Below are positions 29,541 to 39,295 of a stretch of DNA of 64,000 bases, piece after piece. The translations under genes and the position numbers were made by a program. Location of the stretch: the NCBI RefSeq assembly GCF_009455635.1, contig NZ_QPER01000001.1, forward strand, positions 3,720,001-3,784,000, read 5' to 3'. Under the pieces are notes generated by a model. The model had not been told where the DNA came from. It did not search any database and saw nothing but the letters and a program-made list of their open reading frames with translations. The stretch comes from Paraburkholderia agricolaris (GTDB lineage: Bacteria > Pseudomonadota > Gammaproteobacteria > Burkholderiales > Burkholderiaceae). The stretch's first letter is position 1. Each line of letters starts with the position of its first letter.

Positions 29541-30638
29541 ATGATCTTCGAACGCTCCCTCCAGCGCGAACTCGCGTATACGGCTGGTGCCGTGTTCATG
29601 GTTCTCCTCACGCTCGTGCTGACGACGATGATGATCCGCATCGTCGGCCTCGCGGCCTCGGGCGAGATCGATCCGCGCGACGTGCTGGTCCTGATCGGCC
29701 TGACCGTGATCGGCTACCTGGCCATCATGCTCGTCGCGACCCTGTTCGTGTCGATCCTGTTCGTCCTGACCCGCTGGTACAAAGACTCCGAGATGGTGGT
29801 CTGGCTCGCCTCGGGTGTCAGTCTGACCCGTTTCATCAAGCCAATCGGCATTTTTGCCACGCCGATCATCATTCTCATCATGTTCTTCGTGTTCGTCGGC
29901 TGGCCGTGGTCGAACCAGCAGAGCAAGCTGCTGCGCGCGCGCTTCCAGCAGCGCGACGAAGTCTCGCTGCTGGCGCCGGGCCAGTTCCGCGAATCGGCTG
30001 CCAGCCACCGGGTGTTTTTCATCGAAAAGATGTCGCCCGACCAGGCACGCGTCGAGAACGTATTTGTGACGAGCACGGAAAACGGCAAGGTCAACGTGGT
30101 CGTGTCGAAAACCGGCCACACTGAAACGCACAAGAACGGCGACCGCTTCGTCGTGCTGGAAAATGGCCGCCGCTATGACGGCGAACCGGGCCACCCCGAT
30201 TTCCGCATCATGGAGTTCGAGCGCTATGGCGTGAAGATCCAGAGCCAGCCGGTCGTCAATACGCCGACCACGACCGGTTTGCCCACGCTCACACTGCTGC
30301 GCAACCCGACCAACGAAAACCTCGCCGAGTTCGCCTGGCGCGCGGGCCTGCCGCTGATCGCAATCAACCTGATGCTGCTGGCGATTCCGCTCGCGCATCA
30401 GAACCCGCGGCGCAGCCGCACCATCAACCTGGTGATGGCGGTCCTGATCTATTTGACGTATTCGAATCTGCTCAACGTGGTCCAGGCGTGGATCGAGCAA
30501 GGCAGGATGTCGTTCGCGGTTGGACTGGTGGCGTTGCACATCATCGTGGCGGCGATTGTCGTGTTCATCTTCTGGCTGCGCGTGCGCAACCGGCCGCTAT
30601 TCACGCGGGCGATGTTCCGCCGTTCGCAGGGGGCCTGA
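29541..30638 (+). CDS. lptF: LPS export permease LptF
   Basis: LptF and LptG are the membrane halves of the LptB2FG transporter that pulls LPS from the inner membrane. The 365-residue protein has three N-terminal and three C-terminal membrane segments around a periplasmic jellyroll domain; it starts [18 protein letters not shown] and has [23 protein letters not shown] near the end. lptG starts four bases after its stop. Confidence 0.95.
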   Translation: MIFERSLQRELAYTAGAVFMVLLTLVLTTMMIRIVGLAASGEIDPRDVLVLIGLTVIGYLAIMLVATLFVSILFVLTRWYKDSEMVVWLASGVSLTRFIKPIGIFATPIIILIMFFVFVGWPWSNQQSKLLRARFQQRDEVSLLAPGQFRESAASHRVFFIEKMSPDQARVENVFVTSTENGKVNVVVSKTGHTETHKNGDRFVVLENGRRYDGEPGHPDFRIMEFERYGVKIQSQPVVNTPTTTGLPTLTLLRNPTNENLAEFAWRAGLPLIAINLMLLAIPLAHQNPRRSRTINLVMAVLIYLTYSNLLNVVQAWIEQGRMSFAVGLVALHIIVAAIVVFIFWLRVRNRPLFTRAMFRRSQGA

Positions 30639-30641
30639 CCG

Positions 30642-31790
30642 ATGCGCATTTATGAAAAGTACTTCGCGCGTCAGGTCTACCTCACGTTCATCTTTATTCT
30701 GTTCGCGTTCTCGGGTCTGTTTTTCTTCTTCGACCTGATCAACGAGCTGAACTCCGTCGGCCACGGCAACTACAAGCTCCAGTACGCGGTGCTGCGCGTC
30801 GCGCTGCAAACGCCGTCGCGTTTCTACGAAATCATTCCGGTTGCCGCGTTGATCAGCGCGATCTATGTGTTCGCGCAAATGGCGGCGAACTCCGAGTACA
30901 CGATTTTCCGCGTGTCCGGCCTCGCCACCAATCAAGCGCTGCGCTCGCTCATGAAAATCGGCATTCCGCTGGTATTCCTGACCTATCTGATCGGCGAAGT
31001 GGTCGGTCCGTACACGGATCAGCTGTCGGAACGCGTGCGGCTCGAGGCGCTGGGGTCGTCGGTATCGAGCAACTTCGAGTCGGGCGTGTGGGTGAAAGAC
31101 ACCCTCACCGCGCGCGCGGATGGCGAGCAGGTGACGCGCTTCGTGAATGTCGGCGAATTGAAGCCGGACGCGACGATCAGCAATGTGCGGATTTACGAGT
31201 TCGATTCGCAGTTCCGTTTGTCCAATGTGCGGACTGCGAAGAGCGGCACCTACCAGCCACCGGGTCATTGGCAACTGACTGACGTGACGGACACGCAACT
31301 GATCGACGTGCCCCCTCCTACTGGCACGCCGGCCGATGCGTTGAATCCGGTGTATCGCGCGAAGCAGACGACCTTGCCTGAGTATTCGCTGCGTTCGGAG
31401 TTGACACCGCAGATTCTGTCGGTGCTGCTTGTGTCGCCGGACCGGATGTCGATGTTCAACCTGTTCCGCTACATCCAGCATTTGACCGAGAATCATCAGG
31501 ACACGCAGCGTTATGAAATTGCGCTGTGGCGCAAGCTGTTGTATCCGTTTGCGGTGTTCGTCATGCTGGTGCTGTCGTTGCCGTTTGCGTATCTGCATAC
31601 GCGCGCCGGCGTGGTCGGTGTGAAGGTTTTCGGCGGGATTATGCTGGGGATGAGTTTCCAGTTGTTCAACACGCTGTTCTCGCACATCGGCACGTTGAAT
31701 ACGTGGCCTGCGCCTTTGACTGCGGCTACGCCTGGGCTTGTTTATCTGGTGCTGGGTCTGGTCGGATTGAAGTGGGTTGATCGCCATTAG
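30642..31790 (+). CDS. lptG: LPS export permease LptG
   Basis: The 382-residue partner of LptF starts RIYEKYFARQVYLTFIFILFAF and has PSRFYEIIPVAALISAIYVFAQMA. The C-terminal membrane part (KLLYPFAVFVMLVLSLPFAY) is complete. The gene is coupled to lptF. LptB and LptC are not in the window. Confidence 0.95.
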   Translation: MRIYEKYFARQVYLTFIFILFAFSGLFFFFDLINELNSVGHGNYKLQYAVLRVALQTPSRFYEIIPVAALISAIYVFAQMAANSEYTIFRVSGLATNQALRSLMKIGIPLVFLTYLIGEVVGPYTDQLSERVRLEALGSSVSSNFESGVWVKDTLTARADGEQVTRFVNVGELKPDATISNVRIYEFDSQFRLSNVRTAKSGTYQPPGHWQLTDVTDTQLIDVPPPTGTPADALNPVYRAKQTTLPEYSLRSELTPQILSVLLVSPDRMSMFNLFRYIQHLTENHQDTQRYEIALWRKLLYPFAVFVMLVLSLPFAYLHTRAGVVGVKVFGGIMLGMSFQLFNTLFSHIGTLNTWPAPLTAATPGLVYLVLGLVGLKWVDRH

Positions 31791-31801
31791 GGGCCTGGGT
31801 T

Positions 31802-32182
31802 ATGGCTACGCATGGGATGGTATTGTTCGCGCATGGCGCGAGGGATGTACGCTGGCGCGAGCCGTTTGAGAGGCTTGCCGGGAAGGTTCGTGCTGCGCGC
31901 GGTTCTGATGCTGAAGCTGGGCCGGTTTTGCTGGCTTTTCTTGAGTTGATGGAGCCGGATTTACCGACTGCGGTGGGGTCTCTTGTCGCCGACGGGTGTT
32001 CTGTGGTGACCGTTGTGCCGGTGTTTTTTGGCCAGGGCGGGCATGTTCGCAGGGATCTGCCGGAGGTGATCGAGCGGTGTCGCGGGATGTATCCTTCTGT
32101 CAGGATTGTGTGCGCTGGCGCGGTTGGGGAGGATGAGGCTGTGTTGGGGGCGGTTGCTGAGTATTGCCTTCGGCAGGGGTGA
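31802..32182 (+). CDS. cbiX: CbiX-type sirohydrochlorin chelatase
   Basis: The 126-residue single-domain chelatase inserts cobalt or iron into sirohydrochlorin. It has the metal-site His in FAHGARD, ELMEPDLP, and VVPVFFGQGGHVRRDLPE. The short form matches CbiX-S. It starts 11 bases after lptG and may be transcribed with it. It converges on cobA, whose product leads to sirohydrochlorin, so the two genes flank the large palindrome and serve consecutive steps. Confidence 0.88.
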   Translation: MATHGMVLFAHGARDVRWREPFERLAGKVRAARGSDAEAGPVLLAFLELMEPDLPTAVGSLVADGCSVVTVVPVFFGQGGHVRRDLPEVIERCRGMYPSVRIVCAGAVGEDEAVLGAVAEYCLRQG

Positions 32183-32837
32183 GTTTTTTGCCTGTTCGGC
32201 GGGTTTGTTGATCTGGTTTTTTGGCGTTGCCTTGTAGTGGTTTGTTGGCGGTGCGCCTTTGGCCTTTCCTTGTTGTGTTAGTGGTCTATTAGCGTTGCCC
32301 CTGTGCGGGGCGGCACTTACTTTCTTTGCCGCCGCAAAGAAAGATAAGCAAAGAAAGCGGCTTCACACCGCAAGCTCATAAGCGGGTTCCCCGCGCAGCC
32401 ACGGTAGTGGTGCATCTGGAATCCGTGCTCCCGCACACTCCGCGCCGTTGACAAAGGGCTCATCAGCTCCCACTCCGCACTACGTGCGTCGCGGACGGGT
32501 CTGCCAGGGAAACCTGGCTGATGCTTTGCATGACTGATGGTTTTTTGAATGGGACGTCGGCGCGCGCAGCGCCGCCGGAGGTATGACTGCCTTGTCACTG
32601 AGGCGGAGTGTGCGAGAACACAGATTCCAGATGCACCACTACCGTGGCTGCGCGGGAGACCCGCTTAAGAATTAGCGGTTTGAGCCGCTTTCTTTTGCCT
32701 ACTTTTCTTTGCGGCAGGCAAAGAAAAGTAGGTGCCGCCCCGCACAGGGGCAACGCTAATAGACCACTAACAATTCAAGGAAAGGCCAAAGGACCAGACC
32801 AACAACAAACCCGCCGAACAGGCAAAAACCGAAACCA
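32183..32837. repeat. large imperfect inverted repeat filling the cbiX-cobA gap
   Basis: The whole gap between the stop codons of cbiX and cobA is one palindromic element. The left arm (about 32185-32468) and right arm (about 32602-32836) match in inverse over some 235 bases with small differences and a ~45-base insertion in the left arm. Shared blocks include TTTGCCTGTTCGGCGGGTTT, CCTTTGGCCTTTCCTTG, TTAGTGGTCTATTAGCGTTG, CCCCTGTGCGGGGCGGCAC, CACGGTAGTGGTGCATCTGG and CGCACACTCCGC. The centre (32469-32601) is unique. Its GCGGCAAAGAAAG motifs also make local hairpins. I recall similar intergenic blocks in other Burkholderia genomes, but that needs a search. No coding frame is convincing. Confidence 0.85.
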
Positions 32838-33593
32838 TCAAGCAGCAACCAAAACCCCACCCGCGGAGCGGCCCACCCCCATCTGCCGGGCAGCAAAAGC
32901 CTCCCCAATCATCAAAAGACTCGGCTGCGAAGCATCAAGCCACTGCTGGGCATCGCCACAAGCGAGCCCTGAAAGCGTAAGAGTGAGCGTCCGCTCACGA
33001 GGCGTACTACAAGCCTCGACAATCGCCACAGGCGTCGCCCCATCGCGCCCAGCATCGATCAGCTGTTGAGCGATCTCAGGCCCGCTATCCCGCCCCATGT
33101 AAAACACCAGCGAATCAGCATTCACCTGCTCACGGATCGCCTCAGTATCGGCCGCCCGGCTATGCGTAGCCAACGCCACGCTACGCGACACACCGCGAAG
33201 CGTCAAAGACCGCTTCAGCGCAGCCGCACTAGCCAGCGCAGCGGTAATCCCCGGCACCACCTCATACTCGATACCCGCAGCCTCAAGCGCCCGCATTTCC
33301 TCATCGGCACGCCCGAACAACATCGGATCGCCACCCTTCAGACGCACCACCACATCGTGCTCAAGCGCAGCATCCACGATCTGCTTGTTGATGAACTGCT
33401 GCGCCGTCGAAAGCTGCCCACAGCGCTTGCCCACCGCAATCCGCCGCGCGTGAGCCGGTGCATAGTCGAGCATCGCGTGCTCAACCAGCGCGTCGTGCAA
33501 CACGACGTCCGCCATGCCGAGCAGCCGCGCGCCCCGCACCGTGATGAGATCCGCGGCCCCTGGCCCTGCACCGATCAGATACACCTTACCCAT
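32838..33593 (-). CDS. cobA: uroporphyrinogen-III C-methyltransferase
   Basis: This SAM-dependent enzyme methylates uroporphyrinogen III twice to precorrin-2, the precursor of siroheme and, with cobalt, of cobalamin. From the ATG at 33593 the product has 251 residues: VYLIGAGPGAADLITVRGAR at the start, GKRCGQ, VVRLKGGDPMLFGR and VVPGITAALASAAA. The frame continues upstream without family similarity. Its place at the end of the cys unit suggests siroheme for CysI as its main job. It lacks the dehydrogenase/chelatase half of CysG. Confidence 0.93.
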   Translation of the reverse strand: MGKVYLIGAGPGAADLITVRGARLLGMADVVLHDALVEHAMLDYAPAHARRIAVGKRCGQLSTAQQFINKQIVDAALEHDVVVRLKGGDPMLFGRADEEMRALEAAGIEYEVVPGITAALASAAALKRSLTLRGVSRSVALATHSRAADTEAIREQVNADSLVFYMGRDSGPEIAQQLIDAGRDGATPVAIVEACSTPRERTLTLTLSGLACGDAQQWLDASQPSLLMIGEAFAARQMGVGRSAGGVLVAA

Positions 33594-33666
33594 TTGCCTC
33601 AATCCCTTTCGTCCGGTTCGTGCAAAACCCAGCGCGCGACGTCGTGTCAATCGTCCAGCCGGCAAC

Positions 33667-34986
33667 TCAGGCCGAAAAGGCCCGAATCATCCCAGCCGCG
33701 ACCGTGTGATGCGTCGCCTCGTCGATCAGCACGAATGCGCCCGTGCCCTGATGCGAATCGTACACGTCGCACACCAGCGGCTTTTGCAAGGTCAGCGCCA
33801 CACGGCCAATGTCGTTCATCGTCAGGTCCTTGCGATCGGTCGCCTGCGACAGCGTATGCACGTCGAGCACTTCCTTGATCGCCCCAATCCGCGCGAACAC
33901 CGTGTTGGTGGTCTGCTTCAGCAAATATTTGCGTTGCGTCGACAGCGGCGTGTCGTCGAACCAGCACAGGTCGGCTTCCAGCTTCTTCGCAGGCTCCGGC
34001 GCCGCTTCGCGCAGCACGAAGGTGTCGCCGCGCGACACGTCGACGTCTTCCGCCAGACGGATCGTCACGGTTTGGCCGGCAAACGCGCGGTCCACCGCGG
34101 CCGTGCCGCCCGTTACCGGCGCGATGATCTCTGCAACCGTCGCTTCGCGATTCGCCGGCAGCACGACGATCGTGTCGCCAACCGTCACCTCGCCCGCTTC
34201 GACACGGCCCATATAGCCGCGGAAGTCGTCGGCCTGGCTGCCGTCCTGGCGCGCCACCCATTGCACCGGGAAGCGCAGCGCCTGACCCGTCGGAACATCG
34301 ACCGGCAATGCCTCGAGCAGATCGAGCAACGGCTCGCCTGCATACCACGGCATGCTTTCGCTAGCCGTTACGATGTTGTCGCCCTTCAGCGCCGACACCG
34401 GCACGAAGCGCACGTCGCTCAGACCCAGTTGACGCGCGAGTTCGACGTACGCATCGCGAATCTCGTTGAAACGCGTTTCGCTGTAGTCGACGAGGTCCAT
34501 CTTGTTGATCGCAACAATCGCGTGCTGCAGGCCGAGCAGCTTCACGATCGCGCTATGACGCTTGGTTTGCGGCAGCAGTTGCGCGACGCCGTCGACGAAC
34601 GTCACACGCGTTGCGTCGACCAGGATGATCGCCGCATGCGCGGTCGATGCGCCCGTCACCATGTTGCGCGTGTACTGCTCGTGGCCCGGTGTGTCGGCGA
34701 TGATGAACTTGCGCTTGGCCGTTGCAAAGTAACGGTATGCAACGTCGATCGTGATGCCCTGCTCGCGTTCGGCTTCGAGGCCGTCCGTCAGCAGCGACAA
34801 ATCGATTTCGTCGCCAACGGTACGCTTATTCTTTGCCCGCGACAGTGCCGAGAGCTGGTCGCTCAATACCGCCTTGCTGTCGTACAACAGGCGGCCGATC
34901 AACGTGCTCTTGCCGTCGTCGACGCTGCCCGCGGTAATAAAACGCAGCACGCCGAGGTCTTCTGGTTGATGAATGTTCATTTGCAT
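33667..34986 (-). CDS. cysN: sulfate adenylyltransferase subunit 1
   Basis: CysN is the GTPase that drives sulfate activation to APS by CysD. The 439-residue translation-factor-like protein has the P-loop GSVDDGKSTLIGRLL near residue 20, DTPGHEQYTRNM, and NKMDLVDYSE. No APS kinase (CysC) domain follows, so it is not a CysNC fusion. It starts 12 bases after cysD. Confidence 0.96.
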   Translation of the reverse strand: MQMNIHQPEDLGVLRFITAGSVDDGKSTLIGRLLYDSKAVLSDQLSALSRAKNKRTVGDEIDLSLLTDGLEAEREQGITIDVAYRYFATAKRKFIIADTPGHEQYTRNMVTGASTAHAAIILVDATRVTFVDGVAQLLPQTKRHSAIVKLLGLQHAIVAINKMDLVDYSETRFNEIRDAYVELARQLGLSDVRFVPVSALKGDNIVTASESMPWYAGEPLLDLLEALPVDVPTGQALRFPVQWVARQDGSQADDFRGYMGRVEAGEVTVGDTIVVLPANREATVAEIIAPVTGGTAAVDRAFAGQTVTIRLAEDVDVSRGDTFVLREAAPEPAKKLEADLCWFDDTPLSTQRKYLLKQTTNTVFARIGAIKEVLDVHTLSQATDRKDLTMNDIGRVALTLQKPLVCDVYDSHQGTGAFVLIDEATHHTVAAGMIRAFSA

Positions 34987-34998
34987 TGCCCCGTGTGC

Positions 34999-35961
34999 TT
35001 AGAAATAACCTTGTTTCTTACGCTGTTCCATCGCGGCTTCGGAGACCTGATCGTCCATCCGCGTCGCGCCGCGTTCCGTGATTTCCGTCACGGCCGTTTC
35101 GGCGATGATCTTCTCGAGATCGTCGGCATCGCTTTCCACCGGGCACGTGCAGCTGATATCGCCCACAGTACGGAAACGCACCAGCGCGGTTTCGCTGGTT
35201 TCACCCTCACGCATCGGCGTGAGCGGCGTGACCGGCACGAGCAGGCCGTTACGGCGCACGATCTCACGTTGATGCGCGTAATAGATCGACGGCAGCTCGA
35301 GCTGTTCGCGGGCGATGTATTGCCACACGTCGAGTTCGGTCCAGTTCGAGATCGGGAACACGCGCAGATGTTCGCCGTTGTGCAGACGCGCGTTATACAG
35401 GCTCCACAGTTCCGGGCGCTGCGCCTTCGGATCCCATTGGCCGAATTCGTCGCGGAACGAGAAGATCCGTTCTTTTGCACGGGCCTTTTCTTCGTCGCGG
35501 CGCGCGCCGCCGATCAGCGCCGTGTATTCATGTTCAGCGATCGTTTCGAGCAGCGTCACGGCTTGCGCGGCGTTGCGCGAATCCAGTTCGCGGCGCAAAC
35601 GCACCGTACCGCGCTTGATCGAATCTTCGACGTGACCCACCACCAGTTCAGCGCCGATCTCTTTCGCGCGGCGATCGCGGAAGTCGATCACTTCGTCGTA
35701 GTTGTGGCCGGTGTCGATATGCACGAGCGGGAACGGCAACACGGTCTTGCGATTCGCGCCAATGCCAAACGCCTTCAGCGCGAGGTGCAGCACCACCACC
35801 GAATCCTTGCCGCCCGAAAACAGCAACGCGGGCTTGCGGCATTCGGCGACCAGTTCGCGCAGGATATGAATCGACTCGGCCTCAAGCCAGTCGAGGTGAT
35901 CCATCCGGGTTGCCGTGTTGGTAAGCGGTGCATTCACAGTGGAATCGAGCGTGGTGCTCAT
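34999..35961 (-). CDS. cysD: sulfate adenylyltransferase subunit 2
   Basis: CysD makes APS from ATP and sulfate. Its PP-loop SGGKDS lies in LLFSGGKDSVVVLHLALKAF. From the ATG at 35961, preceded by AAGGA, the product has 320 residues; an upstream frame to 36003 exists but lacks a better site. FPISNWTELDVWQYI and RRDEEKARAKERIFS are family segments. Order cysH-cysD-cysN matches a sulfate-assimilation operon. Confidence 0.95.
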   Translation of the reverse strand: MSTTLDSTVNAPLTNTATRMDHLDWLEAESIHILRELVAECRKPALLFSGGKDSVVVLHLALKAFGIGANRKTVLPFPLVHIDTGHNYDEVIDFRDRRAKEIGAELVVGHVEDSIKRGTVRLRRELDSRNAAQAVTLLETIAEHEYTALIGGARRDEEKARAKERIFSFRDEFGQWDPKAQRPELWSLYNARLHNGEHLRVFPISNWTELDVWQYIAREQLELPSIYYAHQREIVRRNGLLVPVTPLTPMREGETSETALVRFRTVGDISCTCPVESDADDLEKIIAETAVTEITERGATRMDDQVSEAAMEQRKKQGYF

Positions 35962-36076
35962 GTTGGGGTCCTTCGTAGATTCGTCCGGGCTGGCAATTGC
36001 CAACCCGGGCAGAAGTATTCAAATCGGTATGTGCGGCGCTCAAACCAAAAACCAAGGTCTGAGCCGCCTGAATGCT

Positions 36077-36823
36077 TTATGCCGAGGCGTTCTCGCTGCT
36101 GCGGACCGGGATCGGCGTAATCGTCGTGATATGCAGGCCACATTCCTTCGTATCGCGCGACTCCCACCACCAGCGCCCTGCCCGGCTGTCTTCACCGGGA
36201 CGAATCGCACGGGTACAAGGCTCGCAGCCGATGCTCGGGTAGCCGCGCGCATGCAGCGGATTGACCGGCACATCCAACGCTTTCAGATAATCCCATACTT
36301 CAGCTTCGGTCCAGTCCGTCAGCGGATTGAACTTGGCGATATTGCGCGCCGCATCAAGTTCTTCCTCGTGCAGTTCGGCACGCGTCACCGACTGCTCGCG
36401 GCGCTGGCCCGTCACCCATGCGCTGACGTCCGACAACGCGCGGTTCAACGGTTCGACCTTGCGGATCTCACAGCAGCGCTTGCGCAGATCGACGCTTTCA
36501 TAGAACGCGTTCAGACCATGCGAGCCGACATATTCTTCCACCGCGGCAGCTTGCGGATGAAACTGCTCGATATCGTAACCGTAGCGCTCTTTCACGCGAT
36601 CGATCATGCCGAGCGTTTCCGCATGCAGGCGGCCCGTGTTCAACGAGAAGATGCCGATCTTCACGCCACGCGACAGAATCGCGTGCGTGAGCAGCATGTC
36701 TTCCGCGGCAAGGCTGCTGGCAAGCTTCACGTTCGCGTGACGCGCGGCGATCGAATCGAGCAGCGTATCGAGACGCTCGACCTTCGCAGCGAGTTCCGGC
36801 GTGAGCGATTGTGCGGAGCTCAT
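36077..36823 (-). CDS. cysH: adenylyl-sulfate reductase (Fe-S type)
   Basis: CysH reduces activated sulfate to sulfite. The 248-residue protein carries Cys117-Cys118 and Cys200/Cys203 (RKRCCEIRK, GCEPCTR), the [4Fe-4S] ligands that mark the APS-using form over the PAPS-using E. coli enzyme, plus the active ECGLH near residue 228. The missing APS kinase gene here agrees with direct APS use. It overlaps the DUF934 gene by four bases. Confidence 0.93.
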   Translation of the reverse strand: MSSAQSLTPELAAKVERLDTLLDSIAARHANVKLASSLAAEDMLLTHAILSRGVKIGIFSLNTGRLHAETLGMIDRVKERYGYDIEQFHPQAAAVEEYVGSHGLNAFYESVDLRKRCCEIRKVEPLNRALSDVSAWVTGQRREQSVTRAELHEEELDAARNIAKFNPLTDWTEAEVWDYLKALDVPVNPLHARGYPSIGCEPCTRAIRPGEDSRAGRWWWESRDTKECGLHITTITPIPVRSSENASA

Positions 36824-37359
36824 GCCGAAGCCTTTGCCAGTTCGCCCGCTTCACGGCGGCGGAACAGCGGCGACGAGTTTACCGCGCCTTGATAGTTGAA
36901 GCTGAATTCGTCAAAAGCTTTCAGCGCGTCGTCGAAGTCTTTATCGGCGCGCAACGCGTAGGCGTCGAAGCCGCAGCGGAACATGAACGCCAGCTGATCG
37001 CGCAGCACGTCGCCGATCGCGCGCAGTTCGCCCTTGTAGCCATAACGCTCGCGCAGCAGGCGGCCAATGCTATAGCCGCGGCCGTCGCGGAACACCGGGA
37101 AGTCCACGCCGATCAGCGCGATCGTGTCGAAATCGCCGACGATATCCGCCGGCTCGCTATCCGGTGCGAGCCACACGCCGATTTCAGCGGTGCTGCGCGA
37201 AGCGATCAGCGCCGCGCGCTCAGCTTGCCACAGTGCGAGCGGCACCAGTACCTTGCCGGCCGGCAACGCATCGACCGCCGGCAGCGTGCCGTCTTCAGCG
37301 GCGCGCACCACCGTCCAGTCATCGTTGACGATTGCGCGGTTCTTGATAATAGAAGCCAT
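36820..37359 (-). CDS. DUF934 family protein of the cys cluster
   Basis: The 179-residue protein has no signal peptide or membrane segment. Family hallmarks are the central FRDGRGYSIGRLLRERYGYKG and the GDVLRDQLAFMFRCGFDAY segment. DUF934 genes occur next to cysI/cysH in many beta- and gamma-proteobacteria and are often called sulfite-reductase associated. The likely role is assembly or electron supply for CysI, by position only. It overlaps cysH by ATGA and follows cysI by 22 bases. Confidence 0.85.
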   Translation of the reverse strand: MASIIKNRAIVNDDWTVVRAAEDGTLPAVDALPAGKVLVPLALWQAERAALIASRSTAEIGVWLAPDSEPADIVGDFDTIALIGVDFPVFRDGRGYSIGRLLRERYGYKGELRAIGDVLRDQLAFMFRCGFDAYALRADKDFDDALKAFDEFSFNYQGAVNSSPLFRRREAGELAKASA

Positions 37360-37381
37360 CTGTTCAGTATCCTTGTCGCGG

Positions 37382-39061
37382 TTACGCGTGAGCCGGTTGA
37401 CGCGAGGCGTACACACGTTCCTTGAACGGAGCCATGCCGATGCGGTTGTACGTTTCGATAAAGCGTTCGCCCTCAAAGCGATTTTCCACGAACGTATCGA
37501 TCACCTTGCTCATCACGTCCGGCATTTCTTCCGCCGAGAACGACGGGCCGATCACGCGGCCGAGATGCGCGCCCGTGGCGCCCGTACCCTGCTCGCCGCC
37601 GAGCGTCACCTGATACCACTCCGAGCCGTCCTTATCGACGCCCAGAATGCCGATGTTGCCGACGTGGTGGTGACCACACGCATTGATACAACCCGAAATG
37701 TTCAGCGACACGTCGCCGAGGTCGTACACGTAATCGAGATCGTTGAAACGCTCCTGGATCGCCAGCGCGATCGGAATCGACTTCGCATTCGCGAGCGAGC
37801 AGAAATCGCCACCCGGGCACGCGATGATGTCAGTCAGCAAACCGATATTCGGCGTCGCGAAACCTTGCGCCTTGGCTTTTTCCCACAGCGCGAACAAGTC
37901 GCGCTTCTTCACGTTCGCGAGAATCAGGTTCTGTTCGTGCGACACGCGGATTTCGCCGAGCGAGTATTCGTCGGCCCAATCCGCAACCGCTTCCATCTGC
38001 GCGTCGGTGGCGTCGCCCGGGGCGATCGTGGTCGGCTTCAGCGACAACGTGACAGAAGCATAACCCTCCACCTTGTGCGGACGCACATTACGCTCGACCC
38101 AACGCGCAAATGCACGGCTTTCCAGCAAATGCTTTTCGAACGATGCATCCGTGTCGGCCAGCTTTTCATACACCGGCGGCTGGAAGTATTGCGACACGCG
38201 ATCGACTTCCGTTTGCGTGAGCGTCGACGGACCGTCTTTCAGGTGCTGCCATTCTTCTTCGACTTGCGCCGAGAATTTCTCCGGGCTCAGCGCCTTCACG
38301 AGAATCTTGATGCGCGCCTTGTACATGTTGTCGCGGCGGCCATAGCGGTTGTACACACGCAATACGGCTTCGCAGTAGGTCAGCAGATGTTGCCACGGCA
38401 GATCGCGACGGATGATCGCGCCGATGATCGGCGTACGGCCCATGCCGCCGCCGGCCAGAATGTCGGCCACCAGCTCGCCCTGCTCGTTCTTCCTCAGATA
38501 CACGCCCATGTCGTGGATCTGCACGGCGGCCCGGTCTTCCTTCGAACCCGACACGGCAATCTTGAACTTGCGCGGCAGCCACGCGAATTCCGGGTGGAAC
38601 GTCGACCATTGGCGCAGGATTTCTGCCCAGGGGCGCGGATCGACCACTTCGTCTGGCGCCACACCCGCGAACTGGTCGGCCGTGATGTTACGGATACAGT
38701 TGCCCGAGGTCTGGATACCGTGCATCTGCACAGCCGCGAGCTTGCGCAGGATTTCCGGCGTTTCTTCGAGCTGGATCCAGTTGTACTGGATGTTCGAGCG
38801 CGTCGAGAAGTGGCCGTAGCCGCGGTCGTGCACGCGCGCGATCTCGGCCAGTACGCGCATCTGGTCGCTGCGCAGGTTGCCGTAGGGAATCGCGATGCGG
38901 TGCATGTACGCGTGACGCTGCATGTACAAACCGTTCTGCAGGCGCAGCGGACGGAACTCCTCTTCGCTCAATTCGCCCGACAGACGGCGGCGAACCTGAT
39001 CGGCGTATTGCGCGACCCGTTCATCGACGATGGTCTGGTCGTACTGATCGTATTGGTACAT
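37382..39061 (-). CDS. cysI: sulfite reductase hemoprotein (CysI-type)
   Basis: CysI reduces sulfite to sulfide with siroheme and a [4Fe-4S] cluster. The 559-residue protein has the nitrite/sulfite reductase ferredoxin-like domains in two halves, STRSNIQYNWI and TSGNCIRNITAD early, and the cluster Cys in CPGGDFCSLA and NISGCINACGHH. No flavoprotein gene (cysJ) is adjacent, so ferredoxin or another donor is likely. It is the first gene of the cys unit and divergent from cysB. Confidence 0.93.
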   Translation of the reverse strand: MYQYDQYDQTIVDERVAQYADQVRRRLSGELSEEEFRPLRLQNGLYMQRHAYMHRIAIPYGNLRSDQMRVLAEIARVHDRGYGHFSTRSNIQYNWIQLEETPEILRKLAAVQMHGIQTSGNCIRNITADQFAGVAPDEVVDPRPWAEILRQWSTFHPEFAWLPRKFKIAVSGSKEDRAAVQIHDMGVYLRKNEQGELVADILAGGGMGRTPIIGAIIRRDLPWQHLLTYCEAVLRVYNRYGRRDNMYKARIKILVKALSPEKFSAQVEEEWQHLKDGPSTLTQTEVDRVSQYFQPPVYEKLADTDASFEKHLLESRAFARWVERNVRPHKVEGYASVTLSLKPTTIAPGDATDAQMEAVADWADEYSLGEIRVSHEQNLILANVKKRDLFALWEKAKAQGFATPNIGLLTDIIACPGGDFCSLANAKSIPIALAIQERFNDLDYVYDLGDVSLNISGCINACGHHHVGNIGILGVDKDGSEWYQVTLGGEQGTGATGAHLGRVIGPSFSAEEMPDVMSKVIDTFVENRFEGERFIETYNRIGMAPFKERVYASRQPAHA

Positions 39062-39295
39062 TCGGGGACCCCAATTTTTGCAGTGATACGCAGCAGTCCG
39101 GGGGCCGGCCGCCCGGTTCCGTCGCGCCCTGGATACCTCTGTTTGTCACCACCCGCCGATGAACGTTTAGACCCATCGCTCATTTGCTTATGACAAATAC
39201 AGATATCCATATTGAAAAAGATGGACAGATCGTAATAAACTCGCCTTATATTTCAAACGACTAAAAAATTCTTTTGATATGCGGAGAGGTTATAT
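39062..39295. promoter_or_regulatory. divergent control region of cysI and cysB
   Basis: The part from about 39185 to 39290 is AT-rich (TATGACAAATACAGATATCC, ATTTCAAACGACTAAAAAAT). CysB-type regulators bind AT-rich sites in such shared promoters; no exact consensus could be fixed by eye. GGAGAGG precedes cysB as its ribosome site. Confidence 0.5.

Noticed and set aside
32183..32837. Insertion sequence between cbiX and cobA
   Set aside because: Inverted arms are present but no transposase frame, and the arms reach into each other's gene ends without a target duplication that I can see.
33514..36120. 868-residue plus-strand open frame across cobA, cysN and cysD
   Set aside because: It is antisense to well-recognised cys genes and its Arg/His-rich translation matches nothing.
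37124..39193. 689-residue plus-strand open frame opposite cysI
   Set aside because: It mirrors the DUF934 and cysI genes, with no family similarity.
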